DNA of 64,000 bases from assembly GCA_001972305.1 (NCBI GenBank), contig BDDD01000059.1:321903-385902 (forward strand). The letters are read 5' to 3'. The translations under genes were made by a program, and so were the position numbers. This DNA is from Cephalotus follicularis (lineage: Eukaryota; Streptophyta; Magnoliopsida; Oxalidales; Cephalotaceae). The notes beneath the pieces were generated by a model, which did no database searches, was not told the DNA's origin, and saw nothing but the letters and a program-made list of their open reading frames with translations. Below are positions 12,001 to 23,214 of this stretch, one piece after another; position 1 is the first letter of the stretch; every line of letters begins with the position of its first letter.

Positions 12001-14657
12001 GTGATGGACTTTTTAAATGATGCAGTTGTATCCATGGATGCCTTTGTTTTTGCTTACAAACCAGCAGCTGTGTTCTTTTCATGCCCTGTTGAAACGAGGT
12101 ACCTCTTATATCTCTGGGATTTCGGAATTTATTTAATGGGAAAGATGATGATATTTAACGAACAGCATGTCATTTTGGATTTAAGTACTTGCAATCTAAC
12201 TAATGGCAGTATACTCTGTTTCAATGCAGTCATGGGAATGAGGAAGTACTTGGTATACTAGCACGATTACATGATTCACTGCTTCCTTCTTTACGACGGG
12301 GATTCCAAATCATCTTTACATCAGAAGAAGATGGAATGATTTCTAACATTGCTGTTAGTTTGAAGATGTTATCAATGAGAATAGTTAACTTTGGTTGGAA
12401 ATTATTTGATATTTGCTATCTAAATGAAGTAACGTTTGAAGATGGTCTTCCGATGCCATCAGTTACTAAGATTTTTCCAGCCAAAGTAGAGGATCCTGTC
12501 ATAAGGGCCGATATTCTAGTTCAAACTTTTAGGGAGATCAGCGGAGTTATACTTCAACTTCAGGAAAATCAGAATGGCAATACATTTCTTCATAATCTTG
12601 AAAAGAATTACAATATAATGAGCAGGCTTGAGAGTTTAACGAACTCTGGTAAGTGCTCTTAATTAAGTTCATTCCACATGCAGTGCTTTAGTTTATTGTT
12701 ATTTTCAAGTTATTTGGACTTGATTCTCAATTTGTGCTTGCTTCTTTTATATTTGTTATCTGGTGAACTTAGCAGTTATTTCTGTTATTGATATGTGTTT
12801 TGTTAGCATCAAGAACATAGTTGTCAAAGGCGCGCTGAGGCACAGCGGCTCACCTGTAGACCCTCGCCGCACTAGAGGGACGGCCGCTTCATTAAGGCGG
12901 CCACTGAAGCGCATTGAGGCGCGTAGCCCAATTATTATTATTTTTTAAATGTCTTACATTTTTTTCTTACTGCTGAGGCTTTAATTCAAGGGGGCCCGAA
13001 GTAAAACACCAAAAAATCTAAAAACCCAGCAATATAAAACTGAGTTTCTGAAGTATATATGCATTTTGCATCTTGCGCCTTATTTTTGTGAGGTGTGTCA
13101 CACGCCGTGCCTTATGCTCGGCTCCAAGAGCCCTTTGCGCCTTAGTGCACCCTAAACCCTAACAACTATGATCAAGAACAATTGTAGTTGATAAAAATTT
13201 GCTGCCTCTTCATGATGGATTGCAAATGACTTGAAGCTATGATTTAACCATGCATAATGGAAAATTTTAGAAAACAAAACAAAAGAACTTGTTGCACATG
13301 AAGAGCACTATAATTAACAATATCAATGCTTTCAACTGAGTTTGTACCATTCTTATTGAGTACCATGGACAACTCTGAGAAGTCAGAACTAGTATTTGTT
13401 TGTTAGATTTTATTACTTGCGGGTCTCTCTCTCCTTATCCTGTCCTTGATCTGTCATTCAGGATGGATATTCATGGATGATGAACAGTTTCAATATTTGT
13501 CTGGGATAATGGTTTATGCTCCAAGAGGCAATGTCAAGGGACCACCAATTATGGCATTGCCTTCAACAAGCAACCAAGTGCAGATAGATGAAGATTCTGC
13601 AATTAAGGAGTCTAAAATTAGTCAAATAAAGGATCTCTTTCCTGATTATGGTAAAGGGTTCCTATCTGCTTGTCTTGAAGTTTATAACCAGAATCCAGAA
13701 GAGGTTATTCAGAGGATACTCGAGGGAACTCTTCACGAAGATCTGCAATGCTTGAACACTTCTTTACAGACGATTCCAACATCCATCTCTGCCTTGACTG
13801 CGAATAGGAGGGATAAAGGGAAAGGGAAACTAGTTGAATCTTCAGAGGTACACTCAACTAAAATATCCTCTTCCAACCCGCACCTTTTACATGGGGAGCA
13901 ACAGGTAGCCAATCTGTCAGTTTCATCATCATCTACAGTTGGGAGGTTCATCAGGAAGTCTAGAGTGGACCTGCCCAATCCTTCTACACTTGATATCAGA
14001 GATGAAATGGATGTGGCAAAGACTGCTGCCCTGCTTTCACAGTATGAGTATGAAGATGAGTATGATGACTCGTTTGATGATCTAGGTCTCAGTGTTGGGG
14101 GATCAGGATTGGAGGAAAGTGAGATATCAACCGATAGAATCAGCTCAAATTTTGGGAAACCATGGGAAACAGCAGTAAGTCTTGCTGATGCTGCGCCAAA
14201 ATGGGGTTCCAGAAAGCAGCCGCAGTATTACGTCAAGGATGGTAAAAATTACAGTTACAAGGTCGCGGGTTCAGTTGCTGTTGCAAATGCCAGTGAGGCC
14301 TCCTTGGTTAATCAATCACAGAAAGAGTTAATATATGGACTTGGACGGGGTGGTAACCTTCCTCTAGGTGCAGTTAAGAAGCTAATGGAGTATGAGAATC
14401 AAGATAACAAATCTGATGCTTCCGAGATGGAAGAGAAGGGGAGTACAAGAAATCCTAGAGGCAGGGGAAGGAGAGGAGGGGGAAGACAGAGGGAGTCGCC
14501 TGAGGAACCTGAGCACCATTCTGATAGTGTAGAGGTGGAAGGACGAGGAAATGTAGGGAATCAAAGAGGCAGGGGAAGGAGGGGAGGAGGGGGTAGAAAT
14601 CATCACAGAAAAGATCAAGCAATGAAAAAGCACTTTTCTGGACTAACTGGTTTCTAG
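9065..14657 (+). CDS. ASCC2-like protein with CUE ubiquitin-binding domain
   Basis: Coding exons are 9065-9359, 9498-9657, 9756-9817, 10309-10403, 10651-10764, 11554-11619, 12001-12098, 12230-12648 and 13462-14657. All introns are GT-AG and the join is 2505 nt, giving 834 aa and a TAG stop. The ATG at 9089 is an alternative start 8 residues on. Residues about 60-440 match the conserved N-terminal region of plant ASCC2-like proteins, including NFVNYLPQDEAVAAGL and FRSRWYDFP. A CUE domain lies at about 486-526 (IKDLFPDYGKGFLSACL). Two RGRGRRGGG tracts lie near 770 and 805. In animals and yeast (Cue3/Rqt3) this family binds ubiquitin and acts with a helicase in alkylation repair and in splitting collided ribosomes. 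That role is inferred here from homology. No disruption is seen. Neighbour: the convergent IFRD gene. Confidence 0.92.
12816..13170. mobile_element. MITE in intron 8 of the ASCC2-like gene
   Basis: The 355-bp insert starts CATAGTTGTC and ends AACAACTATG (inverted termini) and is flanked by an 8-bp direct repeat ATCAAGAA (12808-12815 and 13171-13178). The ends are GC-rich (AAGGCGCGC on the left, TTTGCGCCTTAG on the right), with an AT-rich middle. It lies wholly inside the intron, about 290 bp before the last exon. The 8-bp duplication suggests a hAT-type MITE, but I cannot name the family. Confidence 0.8.
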
Positions 14658-15803
14658 TCCACATAAATCTGATAACTTATCATGCTGCCTACGCCTAGCA
14701 AGAAAGAAAAATAAAAAACAAGAATCTGTTATTATAATTTCTTTCCTTTTGAGAGCTGCAAACAGTTGCAGCGAGAGATCATGAATGTACATTGTCGTTT
14801 TTATACTAGGGTTGGGTTACTTTGTGAGAGGCTTGTACTAAATTTTTTGTTTTTTTGTAATATCAAGAACATTTATAATAATTTATTTTAAATAATATAT
14901 ATTTTTAGCACGTTTCAAATTATTTTCTGTAGAGTTTGGTGATTTTTGTATGTTTTAAAATTGTTGAATAGTTTGCGATGTTCCGAGAGTGAACAATTAT
15001 TATAAAAGAATAATGCTTTCACAATCACAAAAGAGGTCACATTATAGATTATCAAAATATTATTAATCTATTTTTAAAAAATTATTAATAATATTTTAAT
15101 TTTTAATAAGATAATTATCAATAATACACTTATTTAATTGTTAATCTTAAGGTTTATATAAGATGAGCTATAATTAACCATGAAAATAACTTGCATATTA
15201 TAGTTGCAGGCAATAAAACAACGTTCACTCTTTCTTACTCGGTATTATAGCTTTTTTACTATAAATTCCAAAATATGTACCGCATTCCCCACGTAAAAAC
15301 ATTAAGGATAAAGGACCGCATCAACATTTAACAGAACAACCTCGAGGTTCTCACCCATTTGCCTACTGATAAATAATATCTGATGGAATTACCTATACAA
15401 GTATAACCGACGGGCTAACAATAACAGGAGACAAGACAAGTTAGAAGGCAAGAAAAGAGGACATCTACGGCGACAGCATCAGTACATTTCATCAAGAAGT
15501 TTAAAACCAATGATTTTCCATTTTCATAAAATTCTAATGTCAATACATTTTGCCAGGCGCCTCACATTAGCACAAAGACGCTACACTGAGGCCCATACAT
15601 CACAGATTCACTACCTGAGGTCGTAAATTACAGGTAAAGAGGTCATAAATTACAGGTTCAGAGCACGATCCATATATATCTTCACCCCATCAGTGAAGTC
15701 ATAATCAAATAATATATCGAAACTTAATTTTGACAGTTCTTAAATATGAAACCAGAGATCTAACGGACAACTCCAGCAGCAGCACATGGGAAACTCAAAC
15801 CCA
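14658..15803. other. Convergent intergenic region holding both 3' UTRs
   Basis: AT-rich sequence between the stop codons of the two convergent genes. AATAAA-like signals occur at about 14709 (+). No open frame, RNA gene or mobile element is recognised. Confidence 0.6.
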
Positions 15804-18800
15804 CTATACCTCTTCAACCCTATTGACTGCATAATGACCAACATTTTTTCCCTGTACAAACAAAAAGACAAGTCACCATGAACATCACAAGAATGAAAGA
15901 TAGAAATACATACTAAATCATCGTAACTACTTTTTAGAGATGTATTGAGAATGGAATAACTCTATCTGCAGTTATCATGTTCAGACATAGGGCTTAAGGT
16001 CACACAGAATCCTGGGGGTTTAGAAAGGATGCACCTTTCCATAGTGGTATGGACTTTGCATTAATTAGAAAAGGTGCATCCTTTCTAAACCCCCTGGATG
16101 CCTAGGCCCCCTTTGTCTGGGCATCTCTATCCATACCACTATGGCTTTGTACCAAAAGCCATCATAAACCTCTCTTGAATAAAACTTGAATCATGATCAA
16201 TATAATAACACGGCAAGTCACTGAGGAAGCTCCTAATTAGTAATTACTCGGAGAAAAAAACATACCGCAGCTATCATCCGCTGCTTGTTCAGTAACTGTG
16301 TCCTTGCTTTGTTGAGAACTGAATTTGGAGACCTGTACATTCTCTGTAGTACAAAAAAACTAATATTAGGTAAAGACCACATAGAATTTTCAGCAAATTT
16401 TCAAATCGATTAAGATACGGAAACAATGGATGACAAGACCTGGTAGGGACAACTAGTTTTCAACTACTGAAAAATGAGAATCACTGCTTTCACAATCCCA
16501 GACAGAGATTAAAACTTTCTTACACTCTAAAGCATGTTCATTCACAATCTCCTATCAATTGCCTTTACCATATGATCATAACTTCAACCTATACAACTAA
16601 AGCTCTCAGCAACATGGAACTCAGAAAACTATAACTCCAGATCATTTCTGCTCTCGAATATTTGGATAAGATAACGATCTTTGTTCCACTACTTCAAATC
16701 AAGTAGTATTAATAGAGTTGTATTTAAGTCATTTTGTAAATTAGTTGCAGAAAGCAGAAGCTCATTGCCATATTTCTTTCGTAAACTGATCACTAGACAA
16801 CAAGAAAGAGTTTGGGGATTAGTCATTTGGAAAGTGTGTTCCAAATTTCCGATCTCATCCAAACAGGTTATCAGAGCATAACAAAAGTTTTGAAGATCTA
16901 TAGTAAAAGAGAAGGGGAAAACCTCTGAAGATAAGGTCAATTTTATTGGAATCCCAAGGAAACAACATATTAAGCTTTCATGGGAACAGAAAGGTACATT
17001 ATTTCAACCAATTTCACCTTTATAACAGCACTTTATGGGAACTTATCAGTCATTCTCATACCATCTACGTGGCAAAGAAACTCATATAATGAAAAATGAA
17101 GCAGACAATCTATATCAATGCATTCAGCAGTCCCTTTACTACCTAATAAAAATGGAAGTCTTATTATACCAACCTTTTCACCGCTAGACAAATTATGTTC
17201 AATGCCTTGAAGATATTTTTTCTTTGGCGTGAACCCAATGACGTCTTGAAGAAACTCATTTTCCTGTTCAAGGAAAATAAGGACTTGGATCACAAACAAC
17301 CACTCAGAAGATTAAAACATTTAAGCACCTAGCATCAACAACGGAGAGAACATTATTATGTTCAGAAGAAAGAAGAATAACCTGCATGTGCTTCACGAAA
17401 CCTCCCGCAAGAAAGTGCTTCAAATAGTTCAGCTGTTAAAAAATTAAATTTAGAAAGCCTCAACACATAACAAACAAGTAAACTAAGGCCACTACTTCCA
17501 GTAGTAGAAGATTAAGGAGTAATGGGGAACCTGAATAAGTTGCAACCATGTTGATGTCTGAAGAGAATCTCCACCAATTTTCATTGAGGTTTCCGGACAG
17601 TAACCATCCTAATATAGAACAGATGAACCATTAGAACCGTCCCCTAAACAAGTAGACTAGTACATCCAGAGAAGAATTAAATCAGCACCTCAAGAGACTC
17701 CAAAACATCCCGAAACAAGTTTCGCTGGTTGTTAAGATCTTTCTTGACAGAACCTTTACCGCCTGCCTCTGCAGAGAGAGTTCTCACTTGGTTTTGGATT
17801 TTTGCTTTCAGTCCCTGTATATGTGTTAATCCACCCCGAGATCTGTTTCCATCTTGGACAGAGCTGTCACTAGAACCTTTGGATTCAGCTGAGAACTTCT
17901 CCAAACTTCCCATCTCAAAAATCAAAGCCACTGCTTCACCAGCGGCAATACGTACAGAACGGTCATCCTTGTCTAGCAAACCGGAGAAGTATGAGATGGA
18001 CCTGCACTTCAAAACTAGTGAGCTGATTTCTATACCAGTGTCAATTTAAGGATATATAGTACAGTATCACCCATGCCATACGTGCAGTTTTTATGTCACT
18101 GTTTACTAGTAATAGACTACTAATACAGTAAACAGATTGGTTAGGTAATTAGAAAATAAGATAGGGAGTTGATCTATTTCAAGGAGTGACAATATGATCT
18201 CACTTAAAAGAAATAAAAGTAGAAGAACATGGCCACAAATTGAGATCAAGATGTTACTCACTCCTGCCAGTCTTTAGGATTTAGTGTCCATCCATCCATG
18301 GTTGCCAGAAGAAATGACCAAGCCGACACAACAGAGGTTATAACAGCTGCTGAAGGCTTTGCTACGATTACCTACAGGAAAGACATTTAAATATAGAATT
18401 TGTGAAACAAAACCAATAGAGACACATCCAAGTGGAAAGAAAAAAATAATCATATTTCCCATAAAAATTTCAAAGTGCTAAAGATAATTAAAACAGTATT
18501 GTGAAAAAAAACATCTAGCGCACACACATACATTAGAACCTAGTTTTGGATGAACCAGTTGCCACATTATTTGCATCGACTTTTCTGTTTCCTCTGGATC
18601 ATTTCCACCAACAAAAGTGACAATGGCCAAACACTCCAGTAACTGCATTGAAAACCACATTGTGCAGAAAAAAATGAGGTTAAGCATCATAGCAACTCGG
18701 GAAAAATAAGGTAATGTTCAACATCACACATACCGATGCCTTCTTTGAGGACTCGCACCCAGTTTTAAGAGCCTGTGATATAGGAGCAACCGATTCTTCG

Positions 18801-20146
18801 AATATTTCACGTGCATTGGCCCCGCAACCAATGGTCAAAGCCAACAACCCTAGGGAAAGGAATCAATCAATTAATTTTTATGTTAATCATGGCAGCAATT
18901 AGACAAGACTCAACACAGAGGCTTCAAGACTAACCAATAACATGAGATGCTAAACATATCTCATTGCTAGACCCTCGTTTTATGGAATTCAGACATTGGT
19001 GCAGTAAAGTGGCAAATCTGAAGGATGGAAAGAAATCACACATGGTGAAACATGAAGACATAAATCAAGATTGTACATCACACATTTATATTAGCACACA
19101 TTACAACACATCTATTAGATGAAATGAAATAAAGAGAACAACATAGAAGGTAGTTTTCCAAGTTACATGTAACATCATACTATTTCTAATCCTTTGGTAC
19201 CATAACAGAGAATAAGATTGAACTGAAAAGGGCTTACTTTTTTTCAATAAACTGATGCTGTAAGTCGCTATTGAAAGCCTCGATGATGGCTGACAAGGCC
19301 TTCTCTCTTGTCGACCCCCTTCATCCACAAAACAACCAACTTCAACTAAATGTTGCAGTTTCAGTGCATAATCAAAGATCATTACGACAAACAAGACAAA
19401 TTAAGCAAAACCAAACACATGTATTTCCTAATCAATTAAAACCCATCTGCACTGCAAGGCTATATGACTTAATTACTTGTTAACGTTCGAAGACAACATA
19501 AATATGAAACCTTTAATCCAAAATGAAGTTTTTAAACTGAAAATAACTACCTTTTCTCATACAAAGCATCAAGAGCTTGGTCTAGCATACTATCTTTATG
19601 GACCTCAACCTCTTCATTACCATAAACGGACATAAGATCGGACCGCACCGTTGACGTTGAACTTTCGCTGCTATTATCATCATCGCTATCCAACATAGCT
19701 GCATTTTTACGCTGAGAATTACCTGCCAAATTCAGCACAAAAAAAGTCCCCTTAATTCAATTCCCAAAAAAGATATTAAATTCTGGTACTTTAACACAAT
19801 TCCAACGTATGATCAAATTATCATCATAAATGGGTGGGTCAATCCCTCAACTTCCCTTTGCCCAAATTTAGTCCTCAAAACAATTAAGATACCATTGATT
19901 CATTGGCAAAAATACCAAATTGCGAGGACTAATATGGAGCAAACTAAAAAACTTAAGCATCAATTTGGGAAATTTCCAATATGCGAGGGACTAATCGTAA
20001 CTTGGCATAAAATTTCACATGATGCAAGGCTCTATCTATATTTGACATTTAAATACGATGAATCCAGGAAAAAACAACAGCAAAATTAAGCAATTAAACA
20101 TGAAATCGAACCGCTAATTAAACAAGAAAAACTTACGCTTTCCCAT
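15804..20146 (-). CDS. IFRD family protein (SAT32-like)
   Basis: Coding exons in transcript order: 20146-20137, 19722-19551, 19318-19238, 19017-18935, 18849-18734, 18642-18532, 18371-18262, 18001-17689, 17608-17531, 17432-17382, 17263-17174, 16343-16266, 15851-15804. All introns are GT-AG and the join is 1341 nt, giving 446 aa and a stop. An acidic, Ser-rich N-terminus (LDSDDDNSSESS, residues 14-25) is followed by the helical-repeat IFRD domain with the signature VRIAAGEAVALIFE at about 244-257. The conserved IFRD C-terminal motif YRSPNSVLNKARTQLLNKQR lies at about 408-427. Animal IFRD1/2 are transcriptional co-regulators, and IFRD2 binds inactive ribosomes. The Arabidopsis member SAT32 is linked to salt tolerance. 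The start is fixed by an ATG ten nt before a GTAAGT donor. The leader has an upstream ORF (20314-20174) and a TATA box (20362-20356). Confidence 0.95.
16014..16144. repeat. Split inverted repeat in the last IFRD intron
   Basis: Arm A (16014-16038, 25 bp) is a perfect reverse complement of 16070-16094. The adjoining arm B (16039-16053, 15 bp) is a perfect reverse complement of 16130-16144. Arms A and B are contiguous on the left, but on the right their complements are separated and in the order that prevents one continuous stem. A further short hairpin GGCTTTTGG/CCAAAAGCC-like stretch follows at 16144-16160. The unit lies in the intron 16265-15852. Confidence 0.85.
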
Positions 20147-20173
20147 TGGTGACGGCTTGTTTCTAGTTCTATG

Positions 20174-20314
20174 TCAGAAAAAGGTGCAGCGTTGACTAAT
20201 AATATTAAACAAAGAATCGGAGGGCTTTCTTGAAAATAAGAGATCGAAAGAATAAAACAGGATGGATACTAAATAAAACGGCAACAAAGTTGAATCGAAG
20301 GACGATACAGCCAT
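20174..20314 (-). CDS. Upstream ORF (46 codons) in the IFRD leader
   Basis: On the minus strand an ATG at 20314-20312 opens a 46-codon frame ending TGA at 20176-20174, 27 nt before the main ATG at 20146. It follows the TATA box at 20362-20356 by about 42 nt, so a transcript starting 25-30 nt after the TATA box would contain it. The context has G at +4 but not a purine at -3. The peptide is hydrophobic and Phe/Leu-rich in the middle (LLPFYLVSILFYSFDLLF, residues 10-27). Whether it is translated is unknown. Confidence 0.55.
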   Translation of the reverse strand: MAVSSFDSTLLPFYLVSILFYSFDLLFSRKPSDSLFNIISQRCTFF

Positions 20315-20355
20315 TAAATTATGAAAAGATTTCTCTTTAGAGAGAGAAGTTGGGG

Positions 20356-20362
20356 ATTTATA
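20356..20362 (-). promoter_or_regulatory. TATA box of the IFRD gene
   Basis: TATAAAT on the minus strand within CTCTATAAATCCCC, followed by a pyrimidine-rich AACTTCTCTCTAAAGAG region typical of a plant transcription start, about 210 nt before the main ATG. Confidence 0.65.
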
Positions 20363-20428
20363 GAGAAAGGGAATTTTGAGTGGTGAAAAATATAAACGGA
20401 GACGATTTTACAGATTTTAATGTTATTG

Positions 20429-20437
20429 TTAGGGTTT
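20429..20437 (-). promoter_or_regulatory. Telo-box (AAACCCTAA) upstream of the IFRD gene
   Basis: AAACCCTAA on the minus strand, about 70 bp upstream of the TATA box. In plants this element is common in promoters of ribosomal-protein and other translation genes. A single 9-bp match can be chance. Confidence 0.45.
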
Positions 20438-20729
20438 ATTCATTTTGGGTGGTATGGAATATTCGGTGTAATAGTGCGGCGGTATACGTGGCGGAATGTG
20501 AGCCGTTGATGCTATGTGGGTAGAGTTTTTAATCGTCACGCGGAGTCGGAGATGGACGCGTGAAGCATGTGTTGTTGAGAGTATGACACGCAAAGGACAA
20601 AGGTTAATTGCTCCATTTGTGTAGATCGGTGATTGTTGGGTTCTACATGGATTTGTCTTCTTTTATCTTTTAACAATTTTTAACCCATTTTAACATTTTA
20701 TATTCTTTTCATGTGCTTTTTTGAGTTAT

Positions 20730-20784
20730 GGTTTAATACATGGTAGATTCGGTTTAATACATGGTAGATTCGGTTTAATACATG
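20730..20784. repeat. 21-bp tandem repeat, 2.6 copies
   Basis: GGTTTAATACATGGTAGATTC is repeated exactly at 20730-20750 and 20751-20771, with a partial third copy to 20784. It lies in the upstream intergenic region of the IFRD gene. Confidence 0.9.
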
Positions 20785-21428
20785 TAAGTAACAATTTTTT
20801 TTAGTCCCCGTAAAACAAATATTTTAATAGCTTGTATGCCTGATACTTTACTGTCCTAATTAATTTTTTTTAGCAAATTTAACAAGTATAAAATTATCTT
20901 AATCAATAAACACTCAATCAAAACATTGACATAATTGTCGATGACTTTGCTTGACGGTACTTTATACTCTGATGGTATTGCTTTCGCGGTCCTGAAATCG
21001 AGTATCCTCAGTAGCGTAGTTAGTCTCATTTCTCCTTTCCCTAATAATATGTATAAAAAAAAATCAACACACAATTAATCAAAACCCCAATTCAAATCCA
21101 AACACCAATCAGTAACAAAAAATCCATCATACCAAAACACAAATGTGCCCAAATCAATGTGCCCAATTCTCAATTCGAAACCTAAATCAATAAAACTAGG
21201 GTCTTGCCCAAATCACTAGAATCAAAAGTGCCCAATTCGAATCTTGGCAAAATCAAAACCCAACACCAAAAGTTTCCAAATCAAGACCAGCCTTTACTTA
21301 GAGATCCAATCATCAATCTCCATGTTCGAAGAACCACCAACAACCAACCATTGCCACACAAATCAAAGGTAAAACAAAAAACAAGACTACTAGAAGAGAT
21401 CTCTCAAATGGACAAAAAAAAAAGATTT
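20785..21428. other. Intergenic DNA before the copia nest
   Basis: No gene seen. From 21060 to 21400 the sequence is AC-rich, with repeated GTGCCCAAATC/GTGCCCAATTC words, and has a low-complexity look. It ends in a run of A before the left LTR at 21429. Confidence 0.5.
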
Positions 21429-21653
21429 TGTTGGGTATTTGATATATACCTAAATTGTATGTTCTAATTTAAGTCTGTATGGACAACGGACTGGTGTAGT
21501 GGACCTATTAGGGTTAGAGCCCAATAACCAATAAAACCCTAATTTATTATATATATATATACACTAGCTGAAGGCAACAGTCTTGGTATTCCAAACATGA
21601 TACATTGGGTGTAATGCTTTAAACAACCTCTTGCTTAACCTATTAATCTAACA
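21429..21653 (+). repeat. Outer copia 5' LTR (225 bp)
   Basis: Begins TGTTGGGTATTTG and ends AATCTAACA. Aligns along its length with 62360-62575. It contains a TATATATATATATA stretch near 21549 that may be its promoter. Confidence 0.85.
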
Positions 21654-22429
21654 ATCTTAAAAGATAAGCTGTTTAGAGCGGGTTGATTGATCAAGGGAGA
21701 AAGAAAAAAAAACACAAAAATGAAGAAAGCAGACGCACAAAGACGTCAACAAGCCACCGCCGATGTCATCACCCACGGTTTTCAAGAGATCATTGGCGGT
21801 CAGAGGTCGTCGTCAGAATTCGAAGGCATAGCCGTGATTAGGGAACCTCACTCGTTCCACTAGTGCCAACGTCATCACCAACTGCCACAAGAGGAAAGAG
21901 AACGTGCCGACCAGTGACCGAATACTTTGAAGCTTAGATCTACACCGATCTAGGCCACTTCAAAAGAAACCACCACCACCGGAGCAACCACTGCGAGCTT
22001 ATTTGTCATTTGTCGTCTGTCTAGTAGTCAATTGATGCCAGAGTAGACCGCACGGGCTTCACACGCGACTGCGTGCGTGTGAGCTTCTGTCTGTTCATGA
22101 AAAGAAAAAAAAAGAAATCATTTTTCTTTTTAAACAACTGTGATTGCTTGGTTTTCTGATCTCTATATCTTAGACTATCGGAGTCAGATTTGCGTGGTTC
22201 AGGAGCCGATCATAAGGTTTTGGAACGCTCTAGATGCAGTGAACAGGTCAGTGGTGAGATTGGACTCAGATTGTGGGTTTTTTGCTAGTTTGTTGATTGC
22301 TTGGCACTCTTCTTCCTTCGTTTTTCATCAAATGCAATCGTTCTAGTACTATTTTATTTATTTTTGAAACTTAAAGTACGTTTAAGATGAAAAAGCACGT
22401 GGTACCCTTTGAATTGGTCAAACTTGAAT
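21654..22429 (+). other. Outer copia leader region
   Basis: Between the LTR and the start of the gag-like sequence. The usual TGGTATCAGAGC primer site is not found after the LTR. No open frame of note. 21720-22060 is moderately GC-rich with no recognised homology. Confidence 0.5.
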
Positions 22430-23214
22430 CATTTGGTGGGTCGAAATTAATGCATGTAAAAGAAAGACCCAATTTGGTTTAAAATATCTTAAGGTTTTTT
22501 TTATATTGTGTTAAGTACTTTTAATGACACGTGTGAAGACATTTATGAATCTCAATGGCATAGAGACTATGATTTTTGCAAGGATTACTTGTTGAACTGC
22601 CTATCAGACATACTTGCAAAAAATTTTAGCAAGTATCACACCTCAAATGAAATTTGAGATCATCTAAATGCCCAATTCAAGAATAAGAAGGAACTGTCCA
22701 AGACTCACCTTATGGACAAGTTCATGAATTTCAAATTTCAGGATGACAAGGGAATCCTTCCTCAAGTAACAAACCTTGAGAATTTGAGGTCTAAATTGAA
22801 TAACGAGAAAATAGTTGTGTATGATTATTTTCTTGTCGGTGTTGTCATATATAAATTACCTTCTGCATGACATTATTTTAAAACAGAAATGTATAGGAAA
22901 AATGTACAGGTGGGGTTAGATGATCTCTAGCGATTCAGTAGAATCGAAGATGAGAACAGAGCTAGGAATAATTTAGAGATGGTTAGCCAATAATAATCAG
23001 CTGCTAACATGGTTTCAATTCCTAAGAAATTTCTTAAGAAATCCAAACCACATAAAAGTGACCCCAAACAGTTGGAGGCCAAAAAGGCTATCTCTAAAAA
23101 TAAGTACAAGTACCACAACTATGGTAATTGGGGTCACTTTATAGCAGAGTGTAGGCTACCTAAAAAGAGTAATTTTAACACCACAAAAGAAAGCCCATAT
23201 GTTGGTGGGCAATA
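22430..23214 (+). pseudogene. Outer copia gag remnant
   Basis: A gag-like start around ELVKLESFGGSKL (about 22410) is followed by a UBN2-type gag region (LLNCLSDILAKNF, LSKTHLMDKFMNFKFQDDK). A basic segment and degenerate zinc knuckle (YHNYGNWGHFIAECR, about 23115-23155) follow, in which both leading cysteines have become Tyr. There are several stops and frameshifts. It ends at the CAATA duplication, where the second copia element is inserted, and resumes at 36264. Confidence 0.8.

Noticed and set aside
13150..13170. Telomere-like CCCTAAACCCTAAC
   Set aside because: Only one and a half units at the end of a MITE; not a telomeric array. Similar TAGGGTT words near 25440 and 35930 belong to an LTR.
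14382..14664. Minus-strand open frames over the last exon of the ASCC2-like gene
   Set aside because: They are opposite the Arg/Gly-rich coding sequence and have no family match.
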